NCBI GenBank assembly: GCA_910591455.2 | Contig: OU342818.1 | Location: 20,908,427 to 20,972,426, forward strand | Source: Pholis gunnellus | Lineage: Eukaryota; Chordata; Actinopteri; Perciformes; Pholidae | Length of the DNA stretch: 64,000 nt | Direction: 5' to 3' | Notes under the pieces: model-generated | What the model was told of the DNA's origin: nothing | Database searches by the model: none | The model's input: the letters and a program-made list of their open reading frames with translations, nothing else | Part shown: positions 39,174 to 51,148 of the stretch, in pieces | How the letters are laid out: every line of letters begins with the position of its first letter | Position numbering within the stretch: position 1 is the stretch's first letter | Program-made: the position numbers and the translations under genes

Positions 39174-39654
39174 TGTGACGGTGGACTCATGAAGCATAGT
39201 TAGTTCATGCAGGACACAGAGGTCATACGCCCCCAGCTGTAACCAGTTGCCAGTCGGCCAATTGAACCATAGCTTCCAATCGGCCACACACCAATCACAG
39301 CCCACTCTCACTTCAAGGAGGTTCTTTAAATATGACTCCCTCCTCACTGATTCATTCTACACCTATGCTGTTACAGACTGTACACTGGCAAAGCTTTGCC
39401 TCCTCCTCCCCAGCCTCCACCCTTTTATAGTTCAGAGTTCATCTTTCATGGCAAATGGTTGAAATGTATTTAAAAAAGGTACTTTGATGTCGGTGCTCCC
39501 CGTTTTGGCTTAGTAGCTGCTGGCTAATCCGGGGAGCATTAAAGGAGCAGAGCTATCAGCGCCAAATTTAACTGTATTTCCTTTTGTTGCAATAAATGGT
39601 TAAAATCTATGACGAGAGTGTTCCTGACTGAAGTAGTCTTAAGAACTTCCGACA
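39174..39654 (+). mobile_element. Possible second solo LTR
   Basis: Starts TGTGACGGTGGACTCATG and ends GAACTTCCGACA. Inside are TTCTTTAAATATGACTCC (TATA-like, about 39324), CCCTTTTATAG, and TTGCAATAAATGG (polyadenylation signal, about 39590) followed by a short terminal part. The layout suits an LTR, but no matching target duplication was found. Confidence 0.4.
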
Positions 39655-41251
39655 CTGCTTTGCTTTGTGAGAAATTGTGTTTATGAGTTTGATTTTCAGC
39701 ATTTAATTTGATTTGACTTTCCCACAGGACGAACGGTACACTTTCCTATGTCCAGAATGAAATTGGCTTTTCATCATGCTACGCAATTATTATCTATTCC
39801 TGAAGCTATAATTCAAGATTAACATTTAAAAAAAAACTGCACTGTCAGTGTCAATATCTAACAGACACTACACTATTTTGGAAGGATTTAATTTAACCTT
39901 TGACAGCAACAACGAGACAAATAAGAAGAGATAAGCACTGTTTGCTAATGAGACAGGGCACTGAACAATGGACAAGAAGGACCAAGTGTGCAGCAATTGT
40001 GAGACTGTGTACTAAGGTATGCATACAGTTTATATTGGAGTTTGCAGGTATTTATTCCAAACGAATCTACACCAGATGATTTCACCAGTACTCTCAGCTC
40101 TCCAAGACAGATTGCTGCCCATCTCTTGCCTGTATTGCTATTTTTACAGAGGGTAATAAATGTTGTCTGACTTAGCCAAACTCCAGGTCACTACATTGAG
40201 CTATAAAAGCCTAACAACTACCCTGATGTGGGATAGGAAAACACATAAAAGACTCGGGAGGATCTCCAATGAAATCATTCTACATATTAAATCGGGAATA
40301 AAAACGTCATGGTTAAAAGCTGGTAGAAGCTCTTGGTCCTGGTGTTTTATGTTCAAATACTACACCGTAAAAGACGAGCAACCACTGTCACACTTCTCTA
40401 CCATTGTTGTTTTCTCTCTCTATCTAGTACTTCACATCATTTTGTCCTTTGTGCTATTACGCAATAAAGTATATTTCCAGTGTGCACCTAATGTGAAATT
40501 CTTAAATATGCTCGTAGTTGAATATACATATTTTTTGTCCTAGCAACTGCCATTTTTGTATGGCGAGGTAACACTGTTTCACTTGTATATACCTGCAAGA
40601 CATAACATGAACGGCCAGGAAGGTGAGGGAAATCTATCATCTATCTCGCAATTGCCTTGGTGCAAAATATGCATCACAACAAAGAAGACTTTTTGTGATT
40701 AAGGTGCTAAGCTTTTAATGTCTAGACTTGCAATTTCATCATGCCCTTTTCATTGGTTCAGTCTTTCATAAAAAAAAAAATCTAGGCCATCGTTTCTTTC
40801 CCCAAATGTCACCTTCCTCTCGTCTTGTGTAAAACTTCGTCTGTCAGGAATGTACAATGCAACTTTAGGGAAAATATGATTAGAGATTCTTAGATGAGAT
40901 GGAAGGGCCTATGAACACAGAGGGGAGGGTGGGAATAAAAACCATACCTTATGTAACCTGTCTGCGGAGAAGAAGGGGGGAAAATGATTAAGAGAGTGAG
41001 GATTGTGGAGTATGCAAGCTGAGGATGACACGATATAACTCATCTGTGGATACAATGTGTATTTTTCCTTTTTTTGTGCCTGCATGAGGCTCAAATGTTT
41101 TATTTCTGAAGCTTTTTTTATGAAGTCCCATCGGGAGCTGCAACCAAAACACTACAGACACGCTGTGATAATGTTGAGCAAACTATATGTGTGTATCAGA
41201 GGAGAAGCACAATGTTTGAGATGGGTGGCGTGTAATATATTTGAACAGTAC

Positions 41252-41282
<31 letters not shown>

Positions 41283-41544
41283 CGTATACATATATATATA
41301 TACATGCACTATATATATATTATATGCTATACACTAACTGCAGAGACATGAATACGCGCATGATAGGATACTGCTCATTAACGGACAATGCATAGAGTCA
41401 AAATCAATGTAATTAACACAATGACAAGAACAAACTCACAAGAACCAGGTAGAATAACATAAAACCCAAATAACACGATTCAACAGGCCTCTGCACATTC
41501 CAGCAAAACCGCAGTGCTAAAACACGCATTCCTCCACACACTCA
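39655..41544. other. Gene-free, probably intronic sequence
   Basis: Holds the compound TA/CATA microsatellite. The 127-codon plus-strand frame 40160-40543 has a hydrophobic C-terminal half but no recognisable family. Confidence 0.45.
41249..41330. repeat. Compound (TA)n/(CATA)n microsatellite
   Basis: TA runs interrupted by CATATACATATACGTATACA, then more TA. The plus-strand YIYIYTYTYTY frame arises from it. Confidence 0.9.
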
Positions 41545-43412
41545 AGAGCACAATTCAAATATTATCTTTCTTGCTCGCTTCAAGGACCTTGAAGAGAACA
41601 AGTTCTGGAGGGACGGCAGAATGCAGCCTATCACCCTCTCGGCAGAGCGAATGATGCGCTGCAGCCTGCCCTTGTCCTTGGCAGTGGCTGCAGCGTACCA
41701 GACCGTGATGGTGGAGCAGAGGATGGACTCAATGATGGCAGTGTAGAAGTGCACACAGTGATAGGGGCTGGTGGGACTGCATTCTTCCGGAAATCCACAA
41801 CCATCTCCACTGTCTTTAGAGCGTTGAGCTCTAAGTTGTTCAGACCGCACCAGGTCACCAGATGGTCAGTCTCCCACCTCTAGGCGGACTCATCCCCACC
41901 AGAGATGAGTCCAATGAGGGTGGTGTCATCCGCGAACTTCAGGAGCTTGACGGACTGGTGACTGGAGGTGCAGCTGTTTGTGTACAGGGAGAAGAGCAGA
42001 GGGGAAAGAACGCAGCCTTGGGGGAACTGGTGCTGATGGTCCTGGAGGAAGAGATGTGTTTTCCCAGCTTGACGTGCTGCTTCCTGTCAGACAGGAAGTC
42101 TGTGATACACTTGCAGGTGGAGTCGGGCACGTGCAGCTGGGAAAGCTTGTCATGCAGCAAAGACGGGATGATGGTGTTGAAGGCAGAGCTGAAGTCCACA
42201 AACAGGATCCTGGCGTAGGTTCCTGGGGAGTCCAGATGCTGGAGGCCATCTGGACCCTCTGGTGGGGATAAAATGAAGGGCCAAGTTGACTGCGTCGTCT
42301 ACAGACCTGTTGGCTCTGTAGGCGAACTGCAGGGGGTCCAGGAGTGGGTCAGTGAGGGTTTTAAGGTGGGACAGGACAAGGCACTCAAAGGACTTCATGA
42401 CCACAGAGGTCAGGGCGACGGGCCTGTAGTCATTGAGTCCTGTGATCCTTGGTTTTTTGGGGACGGGGATGATGGTGGAGACCTTGAAGCAGAATGGTAC
42501 GTGCATGTCTCCAGGGGGGTGTTGAAGGGGGGTGTTGAAGATGTCTGTAAACACCGGAGACAGCTGATCAGCACAATGCTTCAGGGTGGAGGGGGAGACA
42601 AAGTCCGGGCCGGCTGCTTTCCGGGGGTTTTGTTTTTTAAAAAGCCTGTTGACGTCTCTCTCCAGAATAGAGAGAGTCGTCACTGGGGAGGGGGGTGGGG
42701 GGGACACTGGGATGGGTGATACAGAGGCATGGGCCCCTGATGGGCTAGGGGAGGGGAACCTGGTGGTCTGGGGCTGGTTGATGAAGCTGTGGGGGATGGA
42801 GTCAGGGCTGTCCCTTTGTCTATCAGAGCGACAGTAGAACTCATTCAGCTCATCTGCCAAGTGGAGTTCATTCATGGAGTGTGAGGCTTTTGGCTTGTAG
42901 TTGGTGATCTGTCTGAGGTCTCTCCAGACAGAAGCAGAGTCATTTGCTGAGAGCTGGTGTTGCAGTTTCTCAGAGTACAGTCGTTTAGCATCTCTCACCG
43001 CCTTACTAAACCTTTACTTTGACTCTTTATATAAGTCCTTGTCCCCACTCCTAACTGCCTGTTCCTTTTGCAGTCTTAGCTGTCTGAGTTCTGCTGTGAA
43101 CCAGGGTTTGTCGTTGTTGTAACTCACCCTGGTGCTTGTTGGAACACAGCTGTCCTCACAGAAGCTGATATATGAAGTCACAGCCTCCGTGTACTCATCC
43201 AGACTGTTGGTAGCAATCCTGAAAACATCCCAGTCTGTACAGTCCAAGCACGCCCGAAGATCCTCCAGAGCTTCACTGGTCCACTTCTTGAATTTCCTCA
43301 CCACAGGTTTACAGAGCTTTCATTTCTGCCTGTGTGCAGGAATCAGATGGACCATGACGTGGTCAGAGAGTCCCAGTGCAGCACGAGGGACGGCGTGATA
43401 AGCCCCGCTGAT
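41545..43412 (-). pseudogene. Degenerate L2/CR1-like LINE (endonuclease end, reverse transcriptase)
   Basis: Read from 43412 down, the first recognisable block is an APE-type endonuclease C-terminus with GLSDHVMVHLIP (SDH motif, 43350-43370). A linker with KPWFTAELRQLRLQKEQ (43014-43304) follows, then RDAKRLYSEKLQ, AAGPDFVSPSTLKHCADQL, VPKKPRITGLNDYRPVALTS, DPLQFAYRANRSVDDAVN, DFSSAFNTIIPSLL and LLKFADDTTLIGLI (FADD active site at 41925-41936). HFYTAIIESI and RLQRIIRSAERVIGC come near the end. Frameshifts occur near 42150-42250, 42000-42040 and 41750-41800. About 50 residues are missing before HFYTAIIES, and the 5' end is truncated. Clade assignment (L2/CR1) is from memory. Confidence 0.9.
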
Positions 43413-46295
43413 TGTGGTGTGTTAAATCTAGCACAAACAATCCATTTCATTTACGTTACAGAACAATAAAGGCGTTTGACTTATGCTTTCAGTTGGAATA
43501 CAAATCTGTGGAGCCTTGGGTCACAGTGGCAGCAATGTCTGTCAGCATACCACATGGCACATAATCGCTCCTTCACTGTCCTTCAACAATATGTAGCCTA
43601 CAACACCATTGGCCAAAAACCTGAAAATCACAATTCACAACCGCCTTCGTCTTTTCTCCAAATAATCTCCAGCAAATGCAACCCTCCTAGTGGCAGCACT
43701 CCCGGATCCAGAGCTACGAGGATGCCACCAGGCCCGGTTCTGTGGCGAGCACAGTCCGAGCACTGAGCGTCGGAGTGGACGAGCTGCAAAGGCTGCCGGG
43801 GATGAATGCACCGCTTTGCCAACGAGAGGGCCTTGAGGTGACCCATCTCAGTTGAGCTTCACTCATTGAAAGACAGGCAAAACATGTCTGTGAGAGGCTG
43901 TCTGCGGGTTGGATGTGCTCCTGCTCTAAGAAGATTTTTAAGTGAGAGACAAATTATATTGAAGACAAAATATAAAGTGGCACTTGGATCGCTGGATAGA
44001 AAACAGGTGTTCCCGTGGTAATCCATGATTACATACAGCAGCGATTAACCTAACGAAGTGCACGGCAAGATCTACTTTTTTATTGATTTATTTGTTTTAA
44101 AGCTGTAAATGGAACTTAGAATAAAAACCCAACAGTGTGAGAGGAAAAACTGCTTCACTTGGAAAACAAGTTATTCTTTAAGTGGCTGATAACACCTCAA
44201 AAGCCTATTTATCCAACAAACTGAAATGAAAGGGCTCTGCCCACTCTGCCTACTACTGTATCATTAAGGTTTACATTAACAGATGCGACCTGGGTCTACT
44301 TCAGAGAACAACTGTTTAATGACTTTATGGGGATGTTGTATTACAAAAGCACCAAAAGGCAATTTTGGATTTAAAGGACAAACCTTTCAAATTGAACAAT
44401 CAAACAACAACTCTCTCCTGGTTTGCATAATATAACACCATACAGTGATTTCAGTGTTTGCACTATGTATTTAATCACATCATAACAAACAGGCCTTGGA
44501 CATGCGACTAGTCTTGAAAAGCATATTTCCTCATCCTACCCAGCCTCAAACACAGTGCATATTGATTTCTTTATTCTAATTTACAAGCAGAGTAATGCAG
44601 CAGTTGGCAATTGCTCAACTTGCTAAGTGTATCTACTGCGCATACACATATATATGCTGTCAGTGATGAGGCCGTGTTTTCTTTCATTTATGTAGAATTG
44701 AAGAATTAGGTTAGAGGCCAGAATAATCCTTTTTACCAACAGGGATTACAGCTGGTTCAACTAGAAGACAAATGTGGCAGCGCTTCTGTCTCCACTCAGC
44801 TGTCTCCATTGTGTGGGACAACTTTCATCATGACCGTGACAGTTACAATAAAGAATTGTCTGTGCACACCCAGACTGTATCTACGGTAAAGCATTATTTT
44901 GGTTCACGTATTTATACTTTTTAAACAAAGAAGAGATTTCATACTGCATAGTGTAACATCCAGTAAACCATGTTAACTTTATGTCTTTTTTACGCTTTAA
45001 TGACGCTCCGGTAATTCTTTCCCCTCACACACCACGGCTGTGATACTTTAATGTGCAGGCTTATGTGGGAGAGAATGTGCTGCGCGGCTTATATTATATT
45101 ATATTATATTATATATCACTTGCTGTAATGTTCCTACGGTATGTCAAACTTTAGCATTAAAACTTTCCACCTTTGAAGCTTCCTTCCCCCGCATTACACA
45201 ACCTGCGGATGAGCTTTAAGATGGTAGTGCTCTAACGCCGCGCTTTAAATGACATCAAAAACGCTTTCCGCAGTAATGCATCGCTGCTCTTTGTCACACC
45301 AAGTGGTTCTGATGCCTTCACTCACATGAGCGTCACATTAATGCACCTTGCAATCGCGGCCATTTGGTGCGTATGTTGCTAATGTAAAGTAAATGGACGT
45401 ATGACATACTGTGAGTTCTGTGTATGTGAGTGTAATGGACGGGGTGTGAGGGAATATTATAAGGGATCTGCGATGAGATACAGGGGTGTAATGAGTTACC
45501 CGTGACCGCTTCAGACACCTGGCTTACTGCCCCTATAGTTTACCATGGCCATATGAGACATATCACACGTGCATGTGCAGACACTTTATGTATTTGTTCA
45601 TGTAGAGATATACACAGACAGACAACACACACATCATGCAGACACACATCCTTCAGCCCTCCCCCCTTCCGCTCGAAATAAAATGTGTCTGGAGCCGCAA
45701 AAGCTATTTGATGTCACAGCTTATAAAGTTTTATATATAGTTATATTATATATACAAAAACTTTAAAACAGAAATACAACAAACTATAGAACAAGAATTA
45801 AGACACTTGTTGACATTTTATTGCTATTTTACCCCTCAATAACTTTTATTATGGAAACAATTAAAGTCAGAGAGAGCTTTTTACATCATTTATCATCATT
45901 TCATTCAGTCACGTGAGGCTGATCATTCCTGCGTGTCTGGTTTGAGGAGTTTTATCATTTCAGTTTAACCTGAAACATTGAGGCTAATAAATTAAGTCCA
46001 GTATTCAAGAGAAACCATAATCATATTCTGGGTTATTTAATAATAATGTCACAATCAGAATTTCAAAACGTACACGCAAATAATTCATAATTAAGACGAT
46101 CGCATTCCGCCGGTAGAAATCGGTCCTGCACTCATAAACAGGACAGTTTGTTAAAGACGTAACACCTCTACTCTGGCAGTGACGATAACTGTGTAACTTT
46201 ATTAGTTATTGGTATTATTAGTTCCTATCATTAAGTACAGTGATCGTGTGTACAGACACAAACTTCTCAAAAGTCTCTCCAGCTGTTAAATCTGA
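43413..46295. other. Gene-free, probably intronic sequence
   Basis: Only the (ATATT)n tract was recognised. Otherwise unique-looking AT-rich sequence. Confidence 0.5.
45089..45115. repeat. (ATATT)n microsatellite
   Basis: Pentanucleotide ATATT repeated about five times. Confidence 0.9.
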
Positions 46296-46370
46296 CTGAT
46301 CACAGCTGATAACAGCTGGATCAGATATCCAGCTGTTATCAGCTGTGATCAGCTGTGATCAGCTGTGATC
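46296..46370. repeat. Perfect 26-bp hairpin plus 10-bp tandem repeat
   Basis: CTGATCACAGCTGATAACAG with CTGGAT (46296-46321) is followed by a 5-base loop and its exact complement (46327-46352). The right arm overlaps a tandem AGCTGTGATC repeated three times (46341-46370). It would form a strong cruciform or stem-loop; no terminator role is implied in this genome. Confidence 0.9.
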
Positions 46371-46431
46371 AGCGCCCCCGTCATCAGAAACAGACATCAC
46401 TTCACGTGACGCTTCAGAGGAAAGGACGTCT

Positions 46432-46576
46432 CATGTCTCTTAAATATTTCCTTGTTTCCTCTCTCCTCGCATGGTTTCCTTGCGTCTCTCCATGCATACT
46501 TGGTGGAAGGGACTAAGACGCAAGGAAAGGACGCAAGTGAGGGAAACGGGGATGCAATTAAGAGACTTGGGGTGTA
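46432..46576. repeat. MITE-like imperfect inverted repeat
   Basis: TCTCTTAAATATTTCCTTGT with TTTCCTTGCGTCTCTCC on the left is mirrored by GACGCAAGGAAAGGACGCAA and GGATGCAATTAAGAGAC on the right, giving arms of about 55 bp around a short centre. No protein is encoded. Probably a small palindromic DNA element. Confidence 0.5.
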
Positions 46577-46639
46577 CCCACGGTTCGCGGCTTTGAGCAA
46601 CCAATCTACTTCCTGTTTACATCGGCACCCACCCGCATG

Positions 46640-46848
46640 CCCAGTGTACGTAGTCACGTGATATTCGTTTTCAGGCGTTTAAGTCTGGACGGAGATCATC
46701 TCGAAAACGCTGCTGAAACGCTGTGTGGACGGAGATCGCTTTCGTTTTAAAACAAAAACGTTTAGTGTGGATGTAGACTAAGGGAGCCGCAACAGAGGGG
46801 CTGAAGAGCCGCATGCAGCTCCGGAGCCGCGGGTTGCTGACCCCTGCC
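46640..46848. mobile_element. Transposon debris with hAT-like end
   Basis: GGAGCCGCGGGTTGCTGACC and CCTG end at about 46846. They resemble the right terminus of fish hAT elements (CAGGGGTCGGCAACC in reverse, with GGAGCCGC-type inner sequence). Just upstream, CTGTGTGGACGGAGATC and AACGTTTAGTGTGGATGTAG look like the end of another fish MITE. Partner ends were not found, so these are fragments. Confidence 0.45.
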
Positions 46849-46864
46849 CTAGCAGGACGCATTG

Positions 46865-47590
46865 CAATCTAAATGTCAATTTTAGCCAGAATCAACTATC
46901 TATTCTCAACGATCACTGTATTGTTTCATCAACAGTATAATTCTACTGGAGAAACCGAGAATTAAATACACTGCAGAACAACAGCTTGGAGGTTTATATG
47001 CCCCCAAACTTCATTCAATCAGTTACAGTACATCATGAAATAGATTCACTCAAAGTTTGACATTGAACAATCAGAATGCAATGAACTCTCCATTGAGAGA
47101 TTCATGATTTTTCTGAGCGACAATACAAAAACAGCACACGAGCACCTTCTCCCTCCTCCCCTTTGGGAAATCAAAGGAATGACTCACGTAGAACACCTGT
47201 TTGAAGGCATCATCATAAAGCAACATAAATTAACCCAGACATTTGATTCCACTCAAGAACAGTTTCTACAATGTCCATAACTCAAAAACGCATTCAGGAA
47301 AAATAAATTGATGTCACACATAATAACTTGCAACCTCTGATGGTAAAAGCTCGATTTACAATAACAGCATTCTTGAAACAAATGGCAAAATTATACGGAG
47401 TTATCTCAATAACCAAAGACTCCATCATAACCACCCCCACCACAGATGGTGAAACCCTCAAGAAACAGATTTGCAATAACATCTTCGCCAACCCCAGATT
47501 ACAGCTCATTCAATACAAGATTGATTCAGGTCTGTTTGAATTTTAGTTTTTGCAATTTTTTGTTCGGTTTGATTGTTTTTATTGTATTGA
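46865..47590 (+). pseudogene. L1/Tx1-like LINE ORF2 C-terminal remnant
   Basis: Scattered plus-strand pieces read KPRIKYTAEQQLGGLYAPKL (about 46955-47015), KGMTHVEHLF (about 47175) with a following FLQCP.LKNAFRKN, and NPRLQLIQYKIDSG (about 47490-47530). They resemble the region after the reverse transcriptase in vertebrate L1-type ORF2 (K-P-R-I-K, GG-L-x-L-P-N, QLR and Q-Y-K motifs). Several frame breaks and stops are present. The match is by pattern memory and moderate. Confidence 0.55.
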
Positions 47591-50433
47591 GTGGCTACAC
47601 CTTGTTTATAAATGCACAAAAAAGAATAAAAAAAACAAGTAGATGCATTTTCCATTGAGAATCGACTCCGAGCATGAACAATTCCTTTAGATGTGTCACA
47701 ATATTATCCCAAGAAAGCAGCTTTCAAGGGTTTCAAAGCAAGCGCTCCTCCTTGGTGGCTGATATCGTTGAGCTAGAGTTTAAAAGCTTGTTTCAGAGTT
47801 AATCAGATGCTTCTTCATTGAGAATTTGGTAAAGAAACAAACAAAAGCTTGTTTAATTAATAAATTGTAGGAGCAACAGTATTTACTGGGATAATTGATT
47901 CCATTAATAACACAATGTGAAGAGTTAGTTGGACATGGCTGCTATCTCTGCTTCTTCCTGTGAGCCATTTTAATACAAAGTAAAAACTTTTAAAAAGCCT
48001 CATAAGTTTGAATCTACCCTCTAAGTAAAGGGGGCCTTGTTAAATGACCACTGCTTACGAGGATGTTTTGTTTCCCTCCTGGCTAACCCTGTGCTGATGC
48101 CCTGACTACAGAATTCAACATGAAACATGTCAAAACACAGGATAGAAATTGAAGCGCGAGGGTTGGCAATTAGCGAACTGACTGATGTCGGCGGATAGGT
48201 CTCCTTGCTTTTGTTATTGCCCCCTCACACTTCTTATAACATGAGCGTCAAATGTGGGGAGTTTGGCTGAGCGAGTCTCCAAACGGCAGTGATGGCGTGG
48301 GCGGATGGAAGCCTCAGACTACAAATGAGAGCGCACACATGCACGGTCTAATCTGTCACGCGTGTAATGAGTGCGTCTCTGCTATACGCTCCTCTAAGAC
48401 GACTCGCCATTCGCATGAACACACACACGGACGCTGGCGCGCATTCGCTCCCACACACAACAGTCCGCAACAGAGAGAGGCAAGATTAAATTGTGACACT
48501 CATATGATTCCGATGCCCTTAAGAGAAGGCACACACAAGCAGCATCGAACATGCCTGTTGAGAGTTGCTCTTTGCATTCGGACTTCCTACACATAAGTAT
48601 GGCCACGCTAACAAAGGCAGGCCGCCCATGTATACGACCACACACATCAGGTATTTACAGGAGAAACCTTTGAGCTAAGTATTGTCCTGGCCTCTGTCCC
48701 CATGTGGCTCTCAGTGTGAGAGACAGATCCCCCGATGAAAAGCCACAATGAGAGCAGCTCGGACCTGTGAGGCTAATTAAGGATCAGTAGCACATGGAGC
48801 TGATTGTTACCCAGCCGTGTTTTGAACAACCTTCTTTCCCTTCTTACTCGGCCAGCTCTCTCTCTTTCTGTCTTACTCAATCTCCATATAAAAAGACTTT
48901 GGATGAGGGTGCCATCATTTGATTCTGCTGACTGTTTTCTGAATCTCTGCATCTAATGGAGCACATTGACACAGGTTTGGGGAACAGAGTATTTGCGACA
49001 AAACTCTTGGCTGGCAGCCAAATCTGCACGTATAGACCTTTCGGTGCCAACGTCAGGTCTACGTCAGGTTGTTTGCTGGAGGCAAAACAAAGGACGGACT
49101 GGAGGCAAACACGTCGATCACCTCAGAGTAGTAGGCAAAAGATACTTATCGAAAACGCCCCCTTGCTGTGTTGTCTGGTGCCAGAATCAAAAGAGCATGA
49201 CGGAATATCAGTGAAAGTGGAGTAAAAATGTTGCCATTAGTTTAGCGTAGTCTTCTTCAAACTGCTGGAGTTACGGCCAAGCTCCCAGGAAGAGCTCTGT
49301 GACCAAACATACTTTTCTCCTTGGACTTATATTAGGAAAGAGATGTCTGTTAATCAGCAGATCATTTTATTTGAATGCTAAATGAACTTCCCCGTACGAG
49401 CACTTGAATAGCCTTTATTCAAATCCTTGGGTCCTAAAAGTTGTAAAACGCACCAATCAGCTGAATCAAGAGTCATTATTCGTTCCTCCGTTCATGTGTA
49501 AGAGATAGAGAACGAGGCTGGAACGAGAGCTGGGAGGCGGGTCTAAGGAAGCGCTGGTGCGCTTACTCTTTAGGCCCCATGTATGCGGAAGATTGCAGGA
49601 TCAAGTAGAAGGCGAAACTATTGGAGAGATGGGGAAAAAAACACTAGAGTGTGATAGAGAGATATAATATTTTAGCCTTCTGCTCACCGTAGTCGCAGCC
49701 GTGAGCCTTCGGTTGCAGTTATCAGAAGCAACAAAATTAGCAACAGGTCCTCTCCATCGCTGACATGTTCCACCGACATTGTCAAACTCTCATTTTGGGT
49801 TGCTTTGCAGTGTAGGCAGCTGTTGCCAATGCTGGAATATCCACTTTTCCTGCAGGATAGTCATTGGCATCCAAAGATTTAAACACCCTCAGTTTCTCTA
49901 TTATAAATGCTTGGTTTCTCTGTCAGGTGTGAAAAAGGTCTGGCCCATGAGTCAGTGTGTAGGGCTCGGTTAAAATGGTCTTGTTGGTTAATGTTTCTCA
50001 AGTTACACTAGTGTTCCTGGAGAGTGAGTCACTGTACACAAATCAGAGAAACTACGGTTTTCTTCAGCCATTATATAAAAACAAACAAACAAGCCAACAA
50101 AACTTTCTAGCCAGCATTAAAGAACATGTTTCTGCCTCCACCTACGCTCTGCCAACAAAAATATGCCGCCATGTCTAGTGACAGAAAAGGGTTCTATACA
50201 GGACTCAGTGAACCAGAGCATGTTGCTGAGAACTTCCATAAACAAAGCTGATTCTAAGAGATCTAAGAGCTCAGTGCATCGTTATGGCTATCAGGCGTGA
50301 ATGGACATGGACGTCTTCTTCATGGTTGCTTATTCTATTTATTCAAATCATTCAGGTTTCTTTTTTTCCCCCCCAGTGCAAGTTCAAATCCGGGCTCCTG
50401 GTGTACAATACATGCATAAAACAACGTGCTTAC
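47591..50433. other. Intron downstream of the ALK-type exon
   Basis: No further receptor exon was recognised in the minus-strand direction. The overlapping plus-strand frames at 48956-49225 show no domain. The expected next exon (the end of MAM domain 1) was looked for by eye and not found. Confidence 0.45.
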
Positions 50434-50638
50434 CCTGTGATGCGCGGAAGCGTGTCAGTGGAGAAGAGGGCGTGTGGCGGTTTGTCCCGCTCTATGAGCC
50501 ATATGGTGTATTGCCCACTTTGTTTAGGGTGGAGGAACACAGCCATGTCCAGGCTACAGGGGCCCTGCCCCCCCCACAGCCAGGGACTCAGCACCCAGGG
50601 CCCACCAAAGGCTGAGCTGTTCACCCAGAGGAACTGGC
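50434..50638 (-). CDS. alk: ALK/LTK-family receptor tyrosine kinase, internal exon (MAM domain)
   Basis: This is the only host coding exon I recognise. Read on the minus strand, a pyrimidine-rich tract ending in CAG precedes GCCAGTTCCTCTGG, and the exon ends ATCACAGG before a GTAAGC donor. The entry intron is phase 1, the exit intron phase 2, and the frame stays open for about 68 codons. The translation contains GQFLWVNSSA, VLSPWL, PCSLDMAVF, SGQYTIWLIERD and ends near ITG. From memory this follows the first MAM domain of vertebrate ALK (GSFLLLN.., ILSPWM, CTLAVSVH, SGRYIAQLL, PTPGK), which lies in the extracellular region of this membrane receptor kinase. ALK genes have very large introns, which fits the lack of further exons nearby. 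Fish ltk may share this domain, so alk versus ltk is not settled. Flanking exons were not found. Confidence 0.8.
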
Positions 50639-51101
50639 CTGAGGGAGAGAGAGAGAGACAAACCAAAGGCTGTAGAACACAGAGACATGGTGAACCAGGA
50701 GGAAACATAGGACACCGGCTTAGAGGCTTGTCGATCTTGCTAAACGCAGATCAGTAGAAGCGAGAAAGCTTGAAAAATGATGAGCAATTACAAACTCATG
50801 AACATGACGCGCTGCCACAGTACGCACGGAGTCCAGGTGAGTGATGGGCTGTGATTTCAAATAGTTTGGAGGCAATGCCTGAGAGCAGGCACTTGATGAA
50901 AATTCATGAAATAAATCTGCTTTGAAAAAGAGCAGTCAATGACAACCCTTGCCCCCCAAAAAAAGAAAATGTGAAAAAATGAAATGAGTGGGTAGCGGGT
51001 GAAAAATCAAAGCACTTTTTTTTTCTGGCTTTGATATGAAGTCCCATTTCACTTTCAAACCTATTGCGCTCATTCAAGCAGGAAGTTCATCAGAAGCTGA
51101 A

Positions 51102-51103
<2 letters not shown>

Positions 51104-51140
<37 letters not shown>
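51104..51140. repeat. (GT)n microsatellite
   Basis: An uninterrupted GT dinucleotide run of about 18 repeats, followed by GGGTGGGTGGGGGGCGGGGC, a G-rich stretch on the same strand. Confidence 0.98.

Positions 51141-51148
<8 letters not shown>

Noticed and set aside
41862..42837. Several plus-strand frames of 80-148 codons
   Set aside because: Antisense shadows of the minus-strand LINE reverse transcriptase.
48956..49225. Possible THAP-like zinc-finger start (CCVVWCQNQ)
   Set aside because: Only the first Cys pair resembles THAP; the rest of the domain and the needed residues are absent.
50284..50757. 157-codon plus-strand frame
   Set aside because: It is the antisense shadow of the ALK-type exon and its flanks.
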